NCBI GenBank assembly: GCA_905221605.1
Contig: CAJNDS010002473.1
Location: 40,001 to 104,000, forward strand
DNA: 64,000 nt
Source of the DNA: Symbiodinium natans
Lineage: Eukaryota; Sar; Dinophyceae; Suessiales; Symbiodiniaceae
Reading direction: 5' to 3'
The notes under the pieces are model-generated. The model was not told the origin of the DNA. It ran no database searches and saw only the letters and a program-made list of their open reading frames with translations. Positions within the stretch are counted from its first letter, which is position 1. Each line of letters opens with the position of its first letter. The position numbers and the translations under genes were made by a program. This document shows, in pieces, positions 20,518-30,601 of the stretch.

Positions 20518-20560
20518 GGATCTAGTCGACGACCGATGGTGCAATGGCGTGTCCTTGTCA
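20518..20560 (+). CDS. Tail exon (DLVDDRWCNGVSLS)
   Basis: Acceptor CTCAACAG|G in phase 2 matches the exon before; reads R-DLVDDRWCNGVSLS; donor TCA|GTTAGAG leaves phase 0, matching the exon after. No family recognised. Confidence 0.5.
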
Positions 20561-20669
20561 GTTAGAGCCAGCCGTAACCCCCTAAACTCCTTCGCCTCGC
20601 AGATGAGTTGCGCTTGCTTTGCTGTGTATACCCCCGCCCTACCCCTAAATCCTTGGCCCACTTGCCAAA

Positions 20670-20925
20670 ACCCTAAACCCTAAACCCCAAACCCTAAACC
20701 CTAAACCCTAAACCCTAAAACCCTAAACCTTCCGTGAACCTTAAACCTCTAAACCCTATGTAGACCCTAAACCCCTACACCCCTGCCCTAAACCCTGAAC
20801 TCTCCCCCTAAACCCTAAACCCTAAACCCTAAACCCTAAACCCTAAACCCTAAACCCTAAACCCTAAACCCTAAACCCTAAACCCTAAACCCTAAACCCT
20901 AAACCCTAAACCCTAAACCCTAAGC
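20670..20925. repeat. CCCTAAA arrays before exon
   Basis: CCCTAAA 20672-20725 and about 16 units 20806-20923 running to the CCACGAG acceptor. Confidence 0.9.
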
Positions 20926-20931
20926 CACGAG

Positions 20932-21007
20932 GAAGCCCGTCGTGCGAAGAAACCAGCGGGCGCGGCCCATCCGGCGGCGGATGCCATCTGGGAGGCTTCA
21001 CGCCTGG
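20932..21007 (+). CDS. Tail exon, basic/Ala-rich (EARRAKKPAGAAHPAADAIW)
   Basis: Acceptor CCACGAG after CCCTAAA; EARRAKKPAGAAHPAADAIW then EASRL; donor CTGG|GTGTTTGG. The basic run could correspond to a formin tail, but that is a guess. The right flank opens into the 470-bp TTTAGGGGGG variant array. Confidence 0.55.
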
Positions 21008-21009
21008 GT

Positions 21010-21480
21010 GTTTGGGGTTAGGGGTTTAGGGTTTAGGGTTTAGGGTTTGGGGTTTGTTTAGGGGTGTTTAGGGGTGTTTAGGGGGGTTTAGGGGGGTTTA
21101 GGGGGGTTTAGGGGGGTTTAGGGGGGTTTAGGGTGGTTTAGGGTGGTTTAGGGGGGTTTCGGGGGGTTTAAGGGGGGTTTAAGGGGGTTTCGGGGGGTTT
21201 CGGGGGGTTTAGGGGGGTTTTGGGGGGTTTTGGGGGGTTTTGGGGGGTTTTGGGGGGGTTTGGGGGGTTTAGGGGGATTTAGGGGGGTTTAGGGGGGCTT
21301 AGGGGGTTTTAGGGGGGTTTAGGGGAGTTTAGGGGGGTTTAGGGGGGTTTAGGGGGGTTTTGGGGGGGTTTAGGGGGATTTAGGAGGGTTTAGGAGGGTT
21401 TAGGAGGGTTTAGGGGTTTAGGGGTTTAGGGTTAGGGGTTTAGGGTTTAGGTTTTAGGGTTTGGGGTTTGGGGTGTTTAG
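21010..21480. repeat. TTTAGGGGGG variant array (about 470 bp)
   Basis: Some 45 units of 9-10 bases (TTTAGGGGGG with TTTTGGGGGG, TTTCGGGGGG and TTTAGGAGGG variants), unlike the 7-base unit elsewhere. Very high G-quadruplex potential. Confidence 0.95.
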
Positions 21481-21487
21481 GGTTTAG

Positions 21488-21573
21488 GCCATGTACCTAA
21501 TTGGGGACTACTTGGACCTTAGTCCCATGTCTGTATAGGGACTTTATGGCCCAAGTAGCACATGGACCCTTAG
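21488..21573. mobile_element. MITE family B copy
   Basis: ATGTACCTAATTGGGGACTA.. / ..GGCCCAAGTAGCACATGGAC with CCTTAGGG; shorter and more diverged than the 18144 copy. Confidence 0.65.
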
Positions 21574-21589
21574 GGTCTGGAGTTTAGGG

Positions 21590-22620
21590 GTTAGTTTTTT
21601 TTTTTTTTTAAAGGGCCTAGGGATTTAGGGTTTCGGGTTTGGGGTTATATGGGGGGTCTCGAAAATTCGGGTAACTTTTTTGGGGTTCTTAGAATAAGTA
21701 ATTAGCGTTTTGAGTTCATAAAGGGTTTGGGGCTTTGGGCTTGGGATTTGGTGTTCCAAGGTTTACAAGTGATTTCGCGTTCATAGAGGCTTTGGGGCTT
21801 GTTTTTTTTTCAAATGTTTGGTTTGTTTGTGTGTGTGTGTGTGTGTTTTTCCGCTTTGTGTGTGTGTGTGTGTTTTTTTCCGCGAGTCTTTTATGTCATG
21901 AATTATGAAGGTTCAGAGTGAACCCAAGTCGCGCAAGGGATGGGGGTTGTACGATGCCGGGGCCCATATTTCCTTGCCTTAACGGGGGTTTAGGGTTTGG
22001 TGTTTAGGGTTTCGGGTTTAGGGTTTAGGGTTATTTGGGGCTGGTTGGAGGAACCCAGGAATTCCCCCACAAGGACGGAACCCCCCCCCCCCCCCAGTAA
22101 GAACGAAGTCCAGCTGAGGGTCTTGTAACCAAGGCTTCATACTTTAGAGTTTAACGTTAGGGTTTAGAGTTTAAGGTTTAGGGTTTAGGGTTTGGGGTTT
22201 CGGGTTTAGGGTTTAAGGGCCCTTATAGCTCTACTGAGAACGAGGTGCGTGTCCACCCCTGTAGCAAAACCCGGTAGTTCTTTTGTCTTTACTTCCTGAA
22301 GCTCAAAATGGCACCAAGAACGTTATACATCAGAACCTTTGGGCCCTAAAAGCCTCAAATAAGAGTCCTTGGATCCTTAGACTTATGTTTCGTGCAAGCA
22401 TGCAAGTTCGTTTTTGGAAGCTTCTGTTGCATGGGAGGGACTTTGCAGCTGCCAGTGGGCCGTGAGCGTATACACCCTCGAACCCCAAACCCCTAAACTC
22501 GGAACCGAGGCCCCTGAACCCCAAACCCCAAACCCCAAGCCCTAAACCCCAAACCCCAAACCCTAAACCCTAAACCCTAAACCCTAAACCCTGAACCCTA
22601 AACCCTAAACCCTGAACCCC
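21590..22620. other. Intron space
   Basis: T-tract 21596-21610, GT microsatellites 21827-21846 and 21857-21875, C-tract 22080-22095, TTTAGGG 22135-22215, a unique 250-bp stretch (22220-22465) with an unsupported 60-codon frame, then CCCCAAA/CCCTAAA 22480-22620. Confidence 0.6.
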
Positions 22621-22622
22621 AG

Positions 22623-22701
22623 TGAAGTGCAAGTCTCCAGCTGCCATGTGCCCTTCGTGTTTCCGAGGTCAGTCGAGATTTCGTCGGTCATCAAGGCAGC
22701 G
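22623..22701 (+). CDS. Tail exon (EVQVSSCHVPFVFPRSVEIS)
   Basis: Acceptor AACCCCAG|T, phase 2; EVQVSSCHVPFVFPRSVEIS then SVIKAA; donor GCG|GTTGAA, phase 0. A beta-rich looking segment, not recognised. Its entry phase does not match the exon ending at 21007, so at least one exon is missing between them or a different gene begins here. Confidence 0.5.
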
Positions 22702-23761
22702 GTTGAAACTTAGCGGTTTAGGGTTCAGGGTTTAGAGTCTAGGGTTGTAGGGAACCCTAATTAAACCCTAAACCCTGAGCCCTAAACCCGAAATCCTAAA
22801 CCCTAAGCCCTAAACCCTAAACCTGGTTAGAGCCCCAGAACCTCAAGCCCCGCACCCCTAGGCAGAGTTCAGGGCTTGAGGTCTGGCACCGCGCATACCC
22901 CGCAATCCCCCAAAATTTTGGTCCCTTTTTTGGATCCCTATTATCATACGTCACTTAATATTTAGGGTACCCCAAAAGGAATCATAATTTTGACAACCAC
23001 CCATCTGTAGACTTTCAGATTGGGTTTAGGCCACTTCAAAGTGGAATCTTCATCTCTAGCCCTAAACCCTAAACCCTAAACCCTAAACCCTAAACCCTAA
23101 ACCCTAAACCCTAAACCCTAAACCCTAAACCCTAAACCCTAAACCCTAAACCCTAAACCCTAAACCCTAAACCCCAAGACAAACCCCTAAACCCTAAGCA
23201 CCCTGTTCCTAGAAGGGCTCCAGTCCATAGACCTGTGACCTGAACCTATAACCCCCTTAAGAAGTCGTTGTTTTTTGTATACAAAACCCAAGGGAATATG
23301 AAGATTTCTTCCTAAACCCTAAACCCTAAACCCTAAACCCTAAACCCTAAACCCTAAACCCTAAACCAGTAAGGTTCAGGGGAACGAAGGAATGGCTCCC
23401 GAATGAGATGAGTGGAGCCCTAGGTGAGGGACGGAGCTCCATTGCCCTGAGCCCTAAGCTACTGTTTGCGCTTAAGACCCCCCCCCCCCCCCCCCCGGAA
23501 AAAAAAAAAAAAAAACAACAACAAAAACAAGAATGAAAGAAAATACTGTAGTCCCTATGTTGCCCTTATAAGGAAGAGTTCAGTCCTTTTTTTTTTTTTT
23601 TTTGGGGGGGGGGGGGGTGGTTGTTGGGCAATAAGTAGTAAACCCCACTAGGCCCTAAACCCTATTAGTCGTAAGCCTGAACCCTAAACCCTAAGCCCTA
23701 AACCCTAAACCCTAAATCCTAAACCCTAAACCCTAAACCCTAAACCCTGAACTCTACGCAG
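22702..23761. other. Intron space
   Basis: Short degenerate arrays, unique 22840-23055 (inverted-repeat-like AT-rich piece 22910-22985), CCCTAAA 23058-23172 (16 units), CCCTAAA 23312-23366, C(18)/A(17) junction 23479-23514, family F element 23547-23643 with T(19)G(13), CCCTAAA 23690-23750. Confidence 0.65.
23547..23643. mobile_element. Family F inverted-repeat element with T(n)G(n) core
   Basis: TGTAGTCCCTATGTTGCCCT.. and ..GGGCAATAAGTAGTAAACC; similar to 36512-36592 and 50975-51052. Here the centre is T(19)G(13). Confidence 0.55.
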
Positions 23762-23849
23762 GCCCGGCGCGCAGCTGCACGCTGGCGCCAGCGCGCGAGG
23801 CCCTCGGCTGGCCCCTCGGCGCCGGAACGGCGATCCCAAACATGTCGCG
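23762..23849 (+). CDS. Tail exon, Arg/Ala/Pro-rich
   Basis: Acceptor TACGCAG, donor TCGCG|GTTTAGGG. All three frames are open in this GC-rich island. The phase-0 frame (ARRAAARWRQRARPSAGPSA and on) is the one that fits both neighbours. GC content is far above the surroundings. Confidence 0.4.
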
Positions 23850-24281
23850 GTTTAGGGCTTCAGGGTTTAGGGTTTAGGGTTTAGGATTTAGGGTTTAGGG
23901 TTTAGGGCTTAGGATTTAGGGTTTAGGGTTTTGGGTTATCCCATAGGCTCCAATGTAGTTCCTTTTTGGGTTAGTTATAGGGGATTTAGGGGATTCTAGT
24001 ACTAGTACACCACCCCAAACAGGTACTACATAGGAGCCTTTGGGTAGGTCTGAGGATTTAGCATTTAGGATTTAGGGTTTAGGATCTTAGGAATTCCGTT
24101 GAAGGTCTGAGGGTTTAGGGCTTAGGATCTAGGATTCTGGATTTAGGATCTTAGGAATTTCGGTTGAGGGTTTAGGATTTAGGGGCATAGGGTTTCGGGC
24201 GGAGGGTTTAGGGTTCAAGGTTACCCCAGGCCCAAAACTGATTTTCTGAACACTAAGCCTCGAAATAGGTGTTTGGGGTTT

Positions 24282-24371
24282 GGGATGTTACCCCTTATAC
24301 TGACAGTCCCTAATAGGGATTATAGTACCCAGTAGAATAATCCCTATTATGGACATTTGGGGGAACATCCC
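24282..24371. mobile_element. MITE family C copy
   Basis: GGGATGTTACCCCTTATACT..AATAGGGATTAT / ATAATCCCTATTATGGAC..GGGGGAACATCCC hairpin. Confidence 0.78.
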
Positions 24372-24528
24372 ATTTTGGGGTTTAGATTTCAAGGTTTAGG
24401 CTAATTACCACAAAACCCTAAACCCGAAACCCTAAACCCTAAACCCTACACCCTGAATCCTGCACCCTAAACCCTAAACGCTAAACCCAAAGCCCTGAAC
24501 CCTGAACCCTGAACCCTGAACCCGCCAG

Positions 24529-24603
24529 GATCTGAGACTTGTGATGAGGCGGCGGAGGCGGTGGAGGCGCCGGAAGCAGGAGTCCCCCCCCATGTGTGGC
24601 TGG
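24529..24603 (+). CDS. Tail exon, acidic (SETCDEAAEAVEAPEAGVPP)
   Basis: Acceptor CCGCCAG, phase 1; SETCDEAAEAVEAPEAGVPP then HVWL; donor CTGG|GTTTAGGG, phase 1. Probably a disordered acidic linker. Followed by a pure TTTAGGG array. Confidence 0.55.
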
Positions 24604-24726
24604 GTTTAGGGTTTAGGGTTTAGGGTTTAGGGTTTAGGGTTTAGGGTTTAGGGTTTAGGGTTTAGGGTTTAGGGTTTAGGGTTTAGCGTTTAGGGTTTAG
24701 GGTTTAGGGTTTAGGGTTTAGGGTTG
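24603..24726. repeat. Pure TTTAGGG array as intron start
   Basis: About 17 units directly continuing the donor of the exon at 24529; one TTTAGCG variant. Confidence 0.92.
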
Positions 24727-24920
24727 CAGTAAGTGGCCTTTGCAGCTACCAACGGCTACTGCACAGTAAGGAGGGGCGAGCAAGCTAGGTTCGGGATACA
24801 GGGTTCAGTGTTTGGGGTTTAGGGTGGAACGCATTTGGGCTTGGGGTGGTTTGAGTTTAGGAACGAGACAGGGTGAGGTTGAGGAACGTGGGGTTGTGCC
24901 CGGGAATGACGTGGCAGCAG

Positions 24921-24982
24921 AGGCTGCAAGGAAGTCAACGCAGAAACAGGCAAACCCAAACCCCTTGGAGGATCCGACAAGG
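24921..24982 (+). CDS. Tail exon (AARKSTQKQANPNPLEDPTR)
   Basis: Acceptor GGCAGCAG, phase 1; E-AARKSTQKQANPNPLEDPTR; donor AAGG|GTTTCGGG, phase 0. Phases agree with the exons on both sides. Confidence 0.5.
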
Positions 24983-25028
24983 GTTTCGGGGTTTAGGGTT
25001 TAGGGTTTTAGGGTATTATTGCGGCCAG

Positions 25029-25145
25029 GAGCTGCTGCAGACTGAGACCCAGTTCCATCGCCAGATCCTGAACGACATCAACGTCGGAGAGAGATGGGCG
25101 AGCCGGGCGAGAGGCACGCGCCTCAAATGCCACGTGCTCCTTTAA
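25029..25145 (+). CDS. Tail/terminal exon (ELLQTETQFHRQILNDINVG)
   Basis: Acceptor GCGGCCAG, phase 0; ELLQTETQFHRQILNDINVG then ERWASRARGTRLKCHVLL and TAA. Could be the last exon of the gene. Alternatively a donor at CAC|GTGCTCC (end 25133) joins in phase to the next island at 25472. Confidence 0.55.
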   Translation, partial: ELLQTETQFHRQILNDINVGERWASRARGTRLKCHVLL

Positions 25146-25262
25146 CCTCAAAGGGTTTAGGGTTTAGGATTTAGGGTTCAGGGTTTAGGGTTTAGGGTTT
25201 AACCCTAACAACATCTAACAACCCTAAAAACCCTAAAACTCCGAAGAACCCGAAGAACTACA

Positions 25263-25299
25263 ACCCCCCCCCCCCCCCCCAAAAAAAAAAAAAAAAAAA
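25263..25299. repeat. C(16)A(18) junction
   Basis: CCCC.. run meets A run with no spacer; followed by a CCCTAAA array 25358-25461. Confidence 0.9.
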
Positions 25300-25471
25300 C
25301 CTAAAAGCCCCAAGAGCCCCGAAAGCCTGAGAAAGCCAATATAAGCCTCAGACCCACCCTAAACCCTAAACCCTAAACCCTAAACCCTAAACCCTAAACC
25401 CTAAACCCTAAACCCTAAACCCTAAACCCTAAACCCTAAACCCTAAACCCTAAACCCTAAACCGGGCACAG

Positions 25472-25528
25472 GTCATGGCGAAGACGATCTTCATGAAGCC
25501 ACTCCATGAAGCGCAGCCCCGAGCCTGA
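25472..25528 (+). CDS. Alternative terminal exon (VMAKTIFMKPLHEAQPRA)
   Basis: Acceptor GGGCACAG after a long CCCTAAA array; VMAKTIFMKPLHEAQPRA then TGA. Joins in phase 0 to LKCH of the exon before it. Two candidate last exons this close suggest alternative ends or one wrong boundary. Confidence 0.4.
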   Translation, partial: VMAKTIFMKPLHEAQPRA

Positions 25529-26242
25529 GGGGGACGGAGAGCTCAGCGGAGGCGTGCGATGCTTGCGGGGGTAGGTCTCTAAAGTAGGGTCCCTTTTTGG
25601 CGTCCTATTTATATATATATATATATATATGTTTTAGTTGTTTTAATTATAAGTACATACATATATATATATATATGTATATATATATGTATTATTTATA
25701 TTTCTAGATTTATATTTGTATTTCTATTTCTATACGACGGCACCCTAAAAATATCGGCCCCACAATTTGGGGACCAAATGAACCCGAAGATTGTCGTCGT
25801 ATACCCCAACACTACCATAGTTCCTACTGTATAAGGCATAAGGTATATGAACCATGAACCCTCTTAAGGTTCATTTGGTCCCCAAGGAAAGGGACCCTAA
25901 TTTAGAGAACTACCCTGCGAGGCCTGCTGGAGCCACCTGCGTAGGCCCTAGGCGGGGTCGAGGGATTAGGGCATGGGTTAAGGGTTTGGGTTTAGGGTTT
26001 AGAGTTCAGGGTTTAGAAGGTTTAGCTTTGTATGTCTTGTGCCTTTCCCTTGTTAACTGTAAGAGGATGTTACGCAGAAATATGTTTTTAGCGGGTTTCA
26101 AGGGCCAACCCAGCTAGATGTCCCCAACCGTCAACCCTAAACCCTAAACCCTAAACCCGAAACCCTAAACCCTAAACCCTAAACCCTAAACCCTAAACCC
26201 TAAACCCTAAACCCTAAACCCTAAACCCTAAACCTTTCGGAG
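25529..26242. other. AT-rich and repeat-containing spacer
   Basis: TA microsatellites 25608-25695, an element-like piece 25735-25890 with inverted GGACCAAATGAACC / GGTTCATTTGGTCC arms (perfect 14-bp match), TTTAGGG words near 25985, CCCTAAA 26130-26233. Confidence 0.6.
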
Positions 26243-26322
26243 CATCTCCTGGACGCCCTCCTGTTCCTCGCCCCTTTGGGCTGAGACAAAAGCGCGCTTC
26301 ATTGCAGTGCCGTCATGGGAGG
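26243..26322 (+). CDS. Unassigned exon-like island (WAETKARFIAVPSWEG)
   Basis: Between CCCTAAA (left) and TTTAGGG (right); acceptor TTTCGGAG|C; frame reads SISWTPSCSSPLWAETKARF then IAVPSWEG; donor GAGG|GTTGAGG. A second frame (HLLDALLFLAPLG) is open for the first half. Not linked to either gene. Confidence 0.4.
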
Positions 26323-28258
26323 GTTGAGGGTTTAGGGTTTAGGGTTTAGGGTTTAGGGCTTAGGGCTTTTGGCTTAGGGTTTAGGGTTCAGGGTTCAGGG
26401 TTCAGGGCTTAGGGGGCAAAACCCTATAAACCCAATGCTTTCGGGGTTTAGTGTTTAGGGCGTTTAGGGCTTTTAGCGTTGTTTTCCAGGATTTAGACGT
26501 GTAAAGGTTTAGTAGGTTTAGTTCGCGTTTAGGCTTTCGAGTGTAGAGAGTAATGAGTTCTCTACATGAAGGTCCCGTTTGGGTCCTGATGATAAGGGTG
26601 CCGTATTCTAGAGGGGATCCCCAAAAAGGGACCGTAACTCGGAGATCTGCTCAGAGGTTCATGGCATGTAGCTTTAGGTTTTGGGAATAGTGGTTTACAT
26701 GCTTACGAGCGGGATTGCTGCTAAGCAGCTTGTCATACAGATCATAACCCCTAATTTAGCAGTAAACGCTAAACCCTAAACCCTAAACCCTAAACCCTAA
26801 ACCCTAAACCCTAAACCGCCACAGATTCCCATCTGCTTCTCCGGCTCACAGAGTAGGCACTGGCATCCCGGTACAGGAGCCTCAATATACTTCCAGTGCT
26901 ATCCACTTATGAGCCCTATGTAGCCTTGCCCCTAAACCCTAATTTAAACCCTACAGCCCTAAAACTACCCAAGATAGTGATCCTAGCGGAAGAGACCCCT
27001 AATTAAACCCTAAACCCTGACTCCAAAGCCCTCTACCTTAAGCCCGCGCCCCCCACATCACAGAGGCGCGTTCGCCGAAAAAAACCTACAAACAAGCTGC
27101 GAGCCCGCACGTCCCTAGAAGCCTGTACGCGCAAATACCCCACGATCTCTTCTTCTCTTACACCCTTCGGACCCAGTTAGGGTGTAGGGTTTCGTGTTCA
27201 GGGCTTAGGGCTTAGGGCTCTGTACCCGTTGGCGGCATGGCGTCCGATGTCGTTGCTTCACTGGACCGGATCAGTGCCGGGCTGAGACTTCGATTTGAAT
27301 CCCCGAAGCCATAAAAAACCCCAAACACCTTAGTCCGCAAACCCTAAGCTCTATCCCCAAACCCTAAACCCCAAGCCCCCAAACCCTAAACTTCGGGTTT
27401 GCGGTTCAGGAAGGGTCCGAGAGTAGTTGCATGCTGCATGCATATAGACAATACAACCCCTTACCTGCTTTGGGGGTTCAATCGTATGATCCCTTTCATT
27501 CTTACGGGTATACAAGGGAAGATACGGGATATAGACGAATTATGTAAAGGGCACACCAGGTGTATCAAAGAGGAGTTGTGGGATTTGGGCGTTTTGGGGG
27601 TGTTTGCTTTGTTTCGTCCCCATGTCCATGCATGTTCCGCGCATGCCCTGTCCAAAAAAACTTATCGTGGGCAGCGACCCGGCTGCGAGTGGCTTTCAGC
27701 CAAGAAGTCACACCTAAACCCTAACCCTAAACCCTAAACCCTAAACCCTAAACCCTAAACCCTGAGTCCTGTAAATCCCGAAATCAAAGCCCCGGACTTG
27801 CACGATCGAGGCGACCGAATCCACTGGATCGATACAGCACCCGCCCCCCCCCCCCCCCACCTCCCCCCCACCGGGTTTAGGGTTTAGGGTTTAGGGTTTA
27901 GGGTTTAGGGTTTAGGGTTTAGGGTTTAGGGTTTAGGGTTTAGTAAGGTTTGGAACCAAACTTTATGGTTGTAACCTTCTCACCACCCTCCCCAACAGTA
28001 GTTATTCCTATTTGGGTCCAGTGAACAAGGAACCCTAGAATTCTCGGATACCTTCGACAAGGGAGAAATCAGGTCGAAGATGATAATTTTTTTTTTTTTT
28101 TTTTTTTTGGGGGGGGGGGGGGGGTGCCCCTCAAAAATTTGAACAACCAAGCCCTTGGACTGGACCCAATAAGCCCTGAACCCTAAACCCTAAGCCCTGG
28201 GGAGGGTTTAGGGCTTGGGCATTGGGGTCTGGGGTTTAGGGTTTTAGGACACGACCAG
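26323..28258. other. Spacer with few telomeric repeats
   Basis: TTTAGGG 26328-26412, CCCTAAA 26768-26815, unique sequence otherwise. A 112-codon open frame at 27399-27737 (e.g. FILTGIQGKIRDIDELCKGH) is not linked to any exon chain. TTTAGGG 27874-27944, T(20)G(16) 28088-28123. Confidence 0.5.
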
Positions 28259-28320
28259 GTTCACCGACGAGACCTACATTGCCATTCAACAAGAAAGGAG
28301 TTTTCGTTGCCAGTCATTCC
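28259..28320 (+). CDS. Unassigned exon-like island (FTDETYIAIQQERSF)
   Basis: Acceptor CGACCAG|G; FTDETYIAIQQERSFRCQSF. All three frames are open across this 60-base stretch, so frame and boundaries are weak. Confidence 0.3.
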
Positions 28321-28432
28321 AGATTCCTAGGGACCCTAAAACCTTAAATCCTAAACCCTAAACCCTAAACCCTAAACCCTACACCCTAAACCGTAAACCC
28401 TAAACCCTAAACCCTAAACCCCAAACCCTAAG

Positions 28433-28473
28433 GCGGCGACAACCCCGTGGAGCCTCTCTTCGGCAACTGCAAT
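28433..28473 (+). CDS. Unassigned exon with strong GTGAGT donor (GDNPVEPLFGNCN)
   Basis: CCCTAAG|GC acceptor in phase 1, then GDNPVEPLFGNCN and the consensus donor GTGAGTGC in phase 0. One of the few textbook donors in the window. Right array TTTAGGG/TTTGGGG. Could be an early exon of the exchanger gene, unproven. Confidence 0.5.
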
Positions 28474-28520
28474 GTGAGTGCTGAAGGATCGGCGGCGTGA
28501 AACGTACAAGTCGGCTCAGG

Positions 28521-28855
28521 GCTGGGTAGGTTTGGGGTTTAGGGTTTAGGGTTTGGGGTTTGGGGTTTAGGGATTTAGGGATTTAGGGTTTAGGGTTTAG
28601 GGTTTAGGGATTTAGGGTTTAGGGTTTCGGGCTTCGGGTCGAGGGTTTAGGGTTAAGGGTTAAGGGGTCGGAGTGTCAATTCGAGATGGTCGTTTCGGCT
28701 CATGCAAGATACTTCCACGTCGATTTCGGGTTTTCGCCGGTTTGCGCAGAAGGTGGCCCTACACCTAAACCCTAAACCCTAAACCCTAAACCCTAAACCC
28801 TAAACCCTAAACCCTAAACCCTAAACCCTAAAAGCGAAACTGAACAAGCCCTAAA
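28521..28855. repeat. TTTAGGG/TTTGGGG then CCCTAAA
   Basis: TTTAGGG/TTTAGGGA 28530-28660, unique 28665-28760, CCCTAAA 28765-28832. Inverted-array intron layout. Confidence 0.8.
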
Positions 28856-28863
28856 GCCTGAAG

Positions 28864-28898
28864 AGTGCCACGAAGAGCTGGCAGATTTGACCTTCTAA
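28864..28898 (+). CDS. Possible terminal micro-exon (CHEELADLTF, stop)
   Basis: CCTGAAG|AG acceptor, then CHEELADLTF and TAA just before a TTTAGGG-type repeat. Acidic C-terminal look, but too short to be sure. Confidence 0.25.
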
Positions 28899-29296
28899 GT
28901 GCGGTTTAGGGTCCAGGGTTTAAGGTATTTGTAGCCGTGGCTGCCGAGCCACCAAGGTTCAGGGTTCAGGGTTCAGGGTTTAGGGTGGGCTCTTAACCTG
29001 TAGGCGGCTAAACCAAGCCCCTTAAATAGCATCCCAAATTAAATCCCCGTACAATCCTGACGTTGCTTGGACATTCTTAAACTCACAATACCCTCCTCCC
29101 AAATCGCCCATTCTATTTAAATCGGCCCCTTCAGACCCTAAACCCCAAAGTAAAACCCGCCCCCTAAACCCTAAGCCCTAAACCCCCAAACCCTAAACCC
29201 TAAACTCTAGACCCTGAACCATAAACTCTAAACCCCAAACCCTAAACCCTAAACCCCCAAACCCCAAACCCTCAACCCTAAACCCTAAACCGTCAG

Positions 29297-29362
29297 GGCT
29301 TACGAACATGGCCGAACAGCTGGCCAGGAGCACAGCTAGGTTTCCGTCGTCGGACGCTTCGG
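29297..29362 (+). CDS. Exon-like island with ATGGCC (MAEQLARSTARFPSSDAS)
   Basis: Acceptor CCGTCAG after CCCTAAA; LTN-MAEQLARSTARFPSSDAS; donor TCGG|GTTCAGGG. The ATGGCC at 29305 has a good start context, so this may be the first coding exon of the exchanger gene. That is speculative: the link to the next exon needs a GG donor or a missing exon. Confidence 0.4.
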
Positions 29363-30040
29363 GTTCAGGGTTCAGGGTTCAGGGTTTCGGGTTTGGGGTT
29401 TTAGGGTTTAGGGTTTAGGTTTTTTAGGGTAGGGCTAGAGGTTTCACCCTAACCCTAAACCCCTAAGCCTTAAAATCTTCGGGTTAAGGGTTTAGAGCTG
29501 GCAGGAGCTATAGGAGTGGGGCAGCCTTCTGCCCCAGGGTTCTCCGTGACATTGAAATCCCAAAGGTGTCTTTTTCTGAGGCATTTGTTTTTTGTTTGTT
29601 TTTTGGCTTTAGGGTTTAGGGACAGGGGTACTCTTGGTTGTGGGGTGTACCCTTGGTTGTGGTGCTTTCTCGAGAATCTACGTCAGCTGCGTAGGTTTGC
29701 CTGTGAGCAGCTCGCTTCAAGAGGGTCTTTGTAGGACCGCGCTGCCTGTGGTTTGGGACCTGACTGCTCTAAACCCTAAACCCTAAACCCTAAACCCTAC
29801 CCTTACCCCTAAACCTTCAACCCTGAACTCGTGCCCTCACACACCAACACTCCAAACACCCGAAGGTGAGAGGCAGAATGCTGAAGCAGATGTTTCCATG
29901 GTTTCCATGGTTTTGTGATCTTAGCAGTTTTAATGGTTGGGTTTAGGGTTTAGGGTCTGCATAATTTAAGAGCCTCCGGCTCAAGCCGCCGACCCCGCAG
30001 GAGAACAAGTTTAAGGTTTGGGGTTTGGTTGCGGTTTTTG

Positions 30041-30078
<38 letters not shown>

Positions 30079-30523
30079 GGGGGGGGGGGGGGGTTGGGGG
30101 GGGGGGGGGGGGGCGGAAGGGGGGTGGGGGGGGGAAGGGAAAGGAAGGGGTAGGGGGGGGTAGGGGGGGGAAGGGGGGGGGGGGTGGGGGGGGGTGGGGG
30201 GTAGGGGGGGGTGGAGGGTTTTTTTCCAAAAGAGCCCCTATGCCCTGTGCGAAAACATGAGTTTACGCGGTGTGGGTGGTGTGTTGGGTACCCCCCCCCA
30301 CCCCGCGTTTGGGGGGTAAGGAGGGAAAGAGGGAGGTTTTCACCTCCTTTTCCCATCCAACACGCCGCCAGGGTCGGCGGACTTTACCTTGTTCCTCAAA
30401 CCCTAACCCCCAAACCCTAAACCCTAAACCCCTAAACCCCTAAATGCTAAACCCTAAATCCCTAAATCCCTAAACCCTAAACCCCTGAACCCCCAAACCC
30501 TAAACCTGAAGCCCCCTAATCAG
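29363..30523. other. Spacer with extreme G tract
   Basis: TTTAGGG words 29385-29430; unique 29480-29770 containing a short coding-like piece (FLENLRQLRRFACEQLASRG, stop); CCCTAAA 29768-29800; G-rich tract 30042-30216; CCCTAAA/CCCCTAAA 30400-30510 to the exon. Confidence 0.55.
30042..30216. repeat. G(n) tract, 175 bp nearly all G
   Basis: Runs of G broken by single T, A or C. The poly-Pro and poly-Gly open frames are artefacts. Confidence 0.95.
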
Positions 30524-30601
30524 GTCCTAGCATCCTGCGGAACTGCCATCCTCGTGGTGGTCTTTGCGAACTTGTTTCATCGCGCCTTTGCTGGCTCAAG
30601 G
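30524..30601 (+). CDS. NHE exon: transmembrane helix (ILVVVFANLFHRAF)
   Basis: Acceptor CTAATCAG after CCCTAAA/CCCCTAAA; VLASCGTAILVVVFANLFHR then AFAGSR; donor AAGG|GTTTGAG, phase 0 to 0. A single hydrophobic helix of the kind found at the start of NHE proteins, followed by a TTTAGGG array. Confidence 0.65.

Noticed and set aside
20431-20661. 76-codon minus-strand frame
   Set aside because: Antisense to a phase-consistent + strand exon, and it starts and ends in repeat.
22283-22524. 60-64 codon frames on both strands
   Set aside because: Mixed composition, no acceptor, no match to neighbours.
29943-30420. Proline- or glycine-rich proteins at 30 kb
   Set aside because: Artefact of a 175-bp G tract; no splice or codon support.
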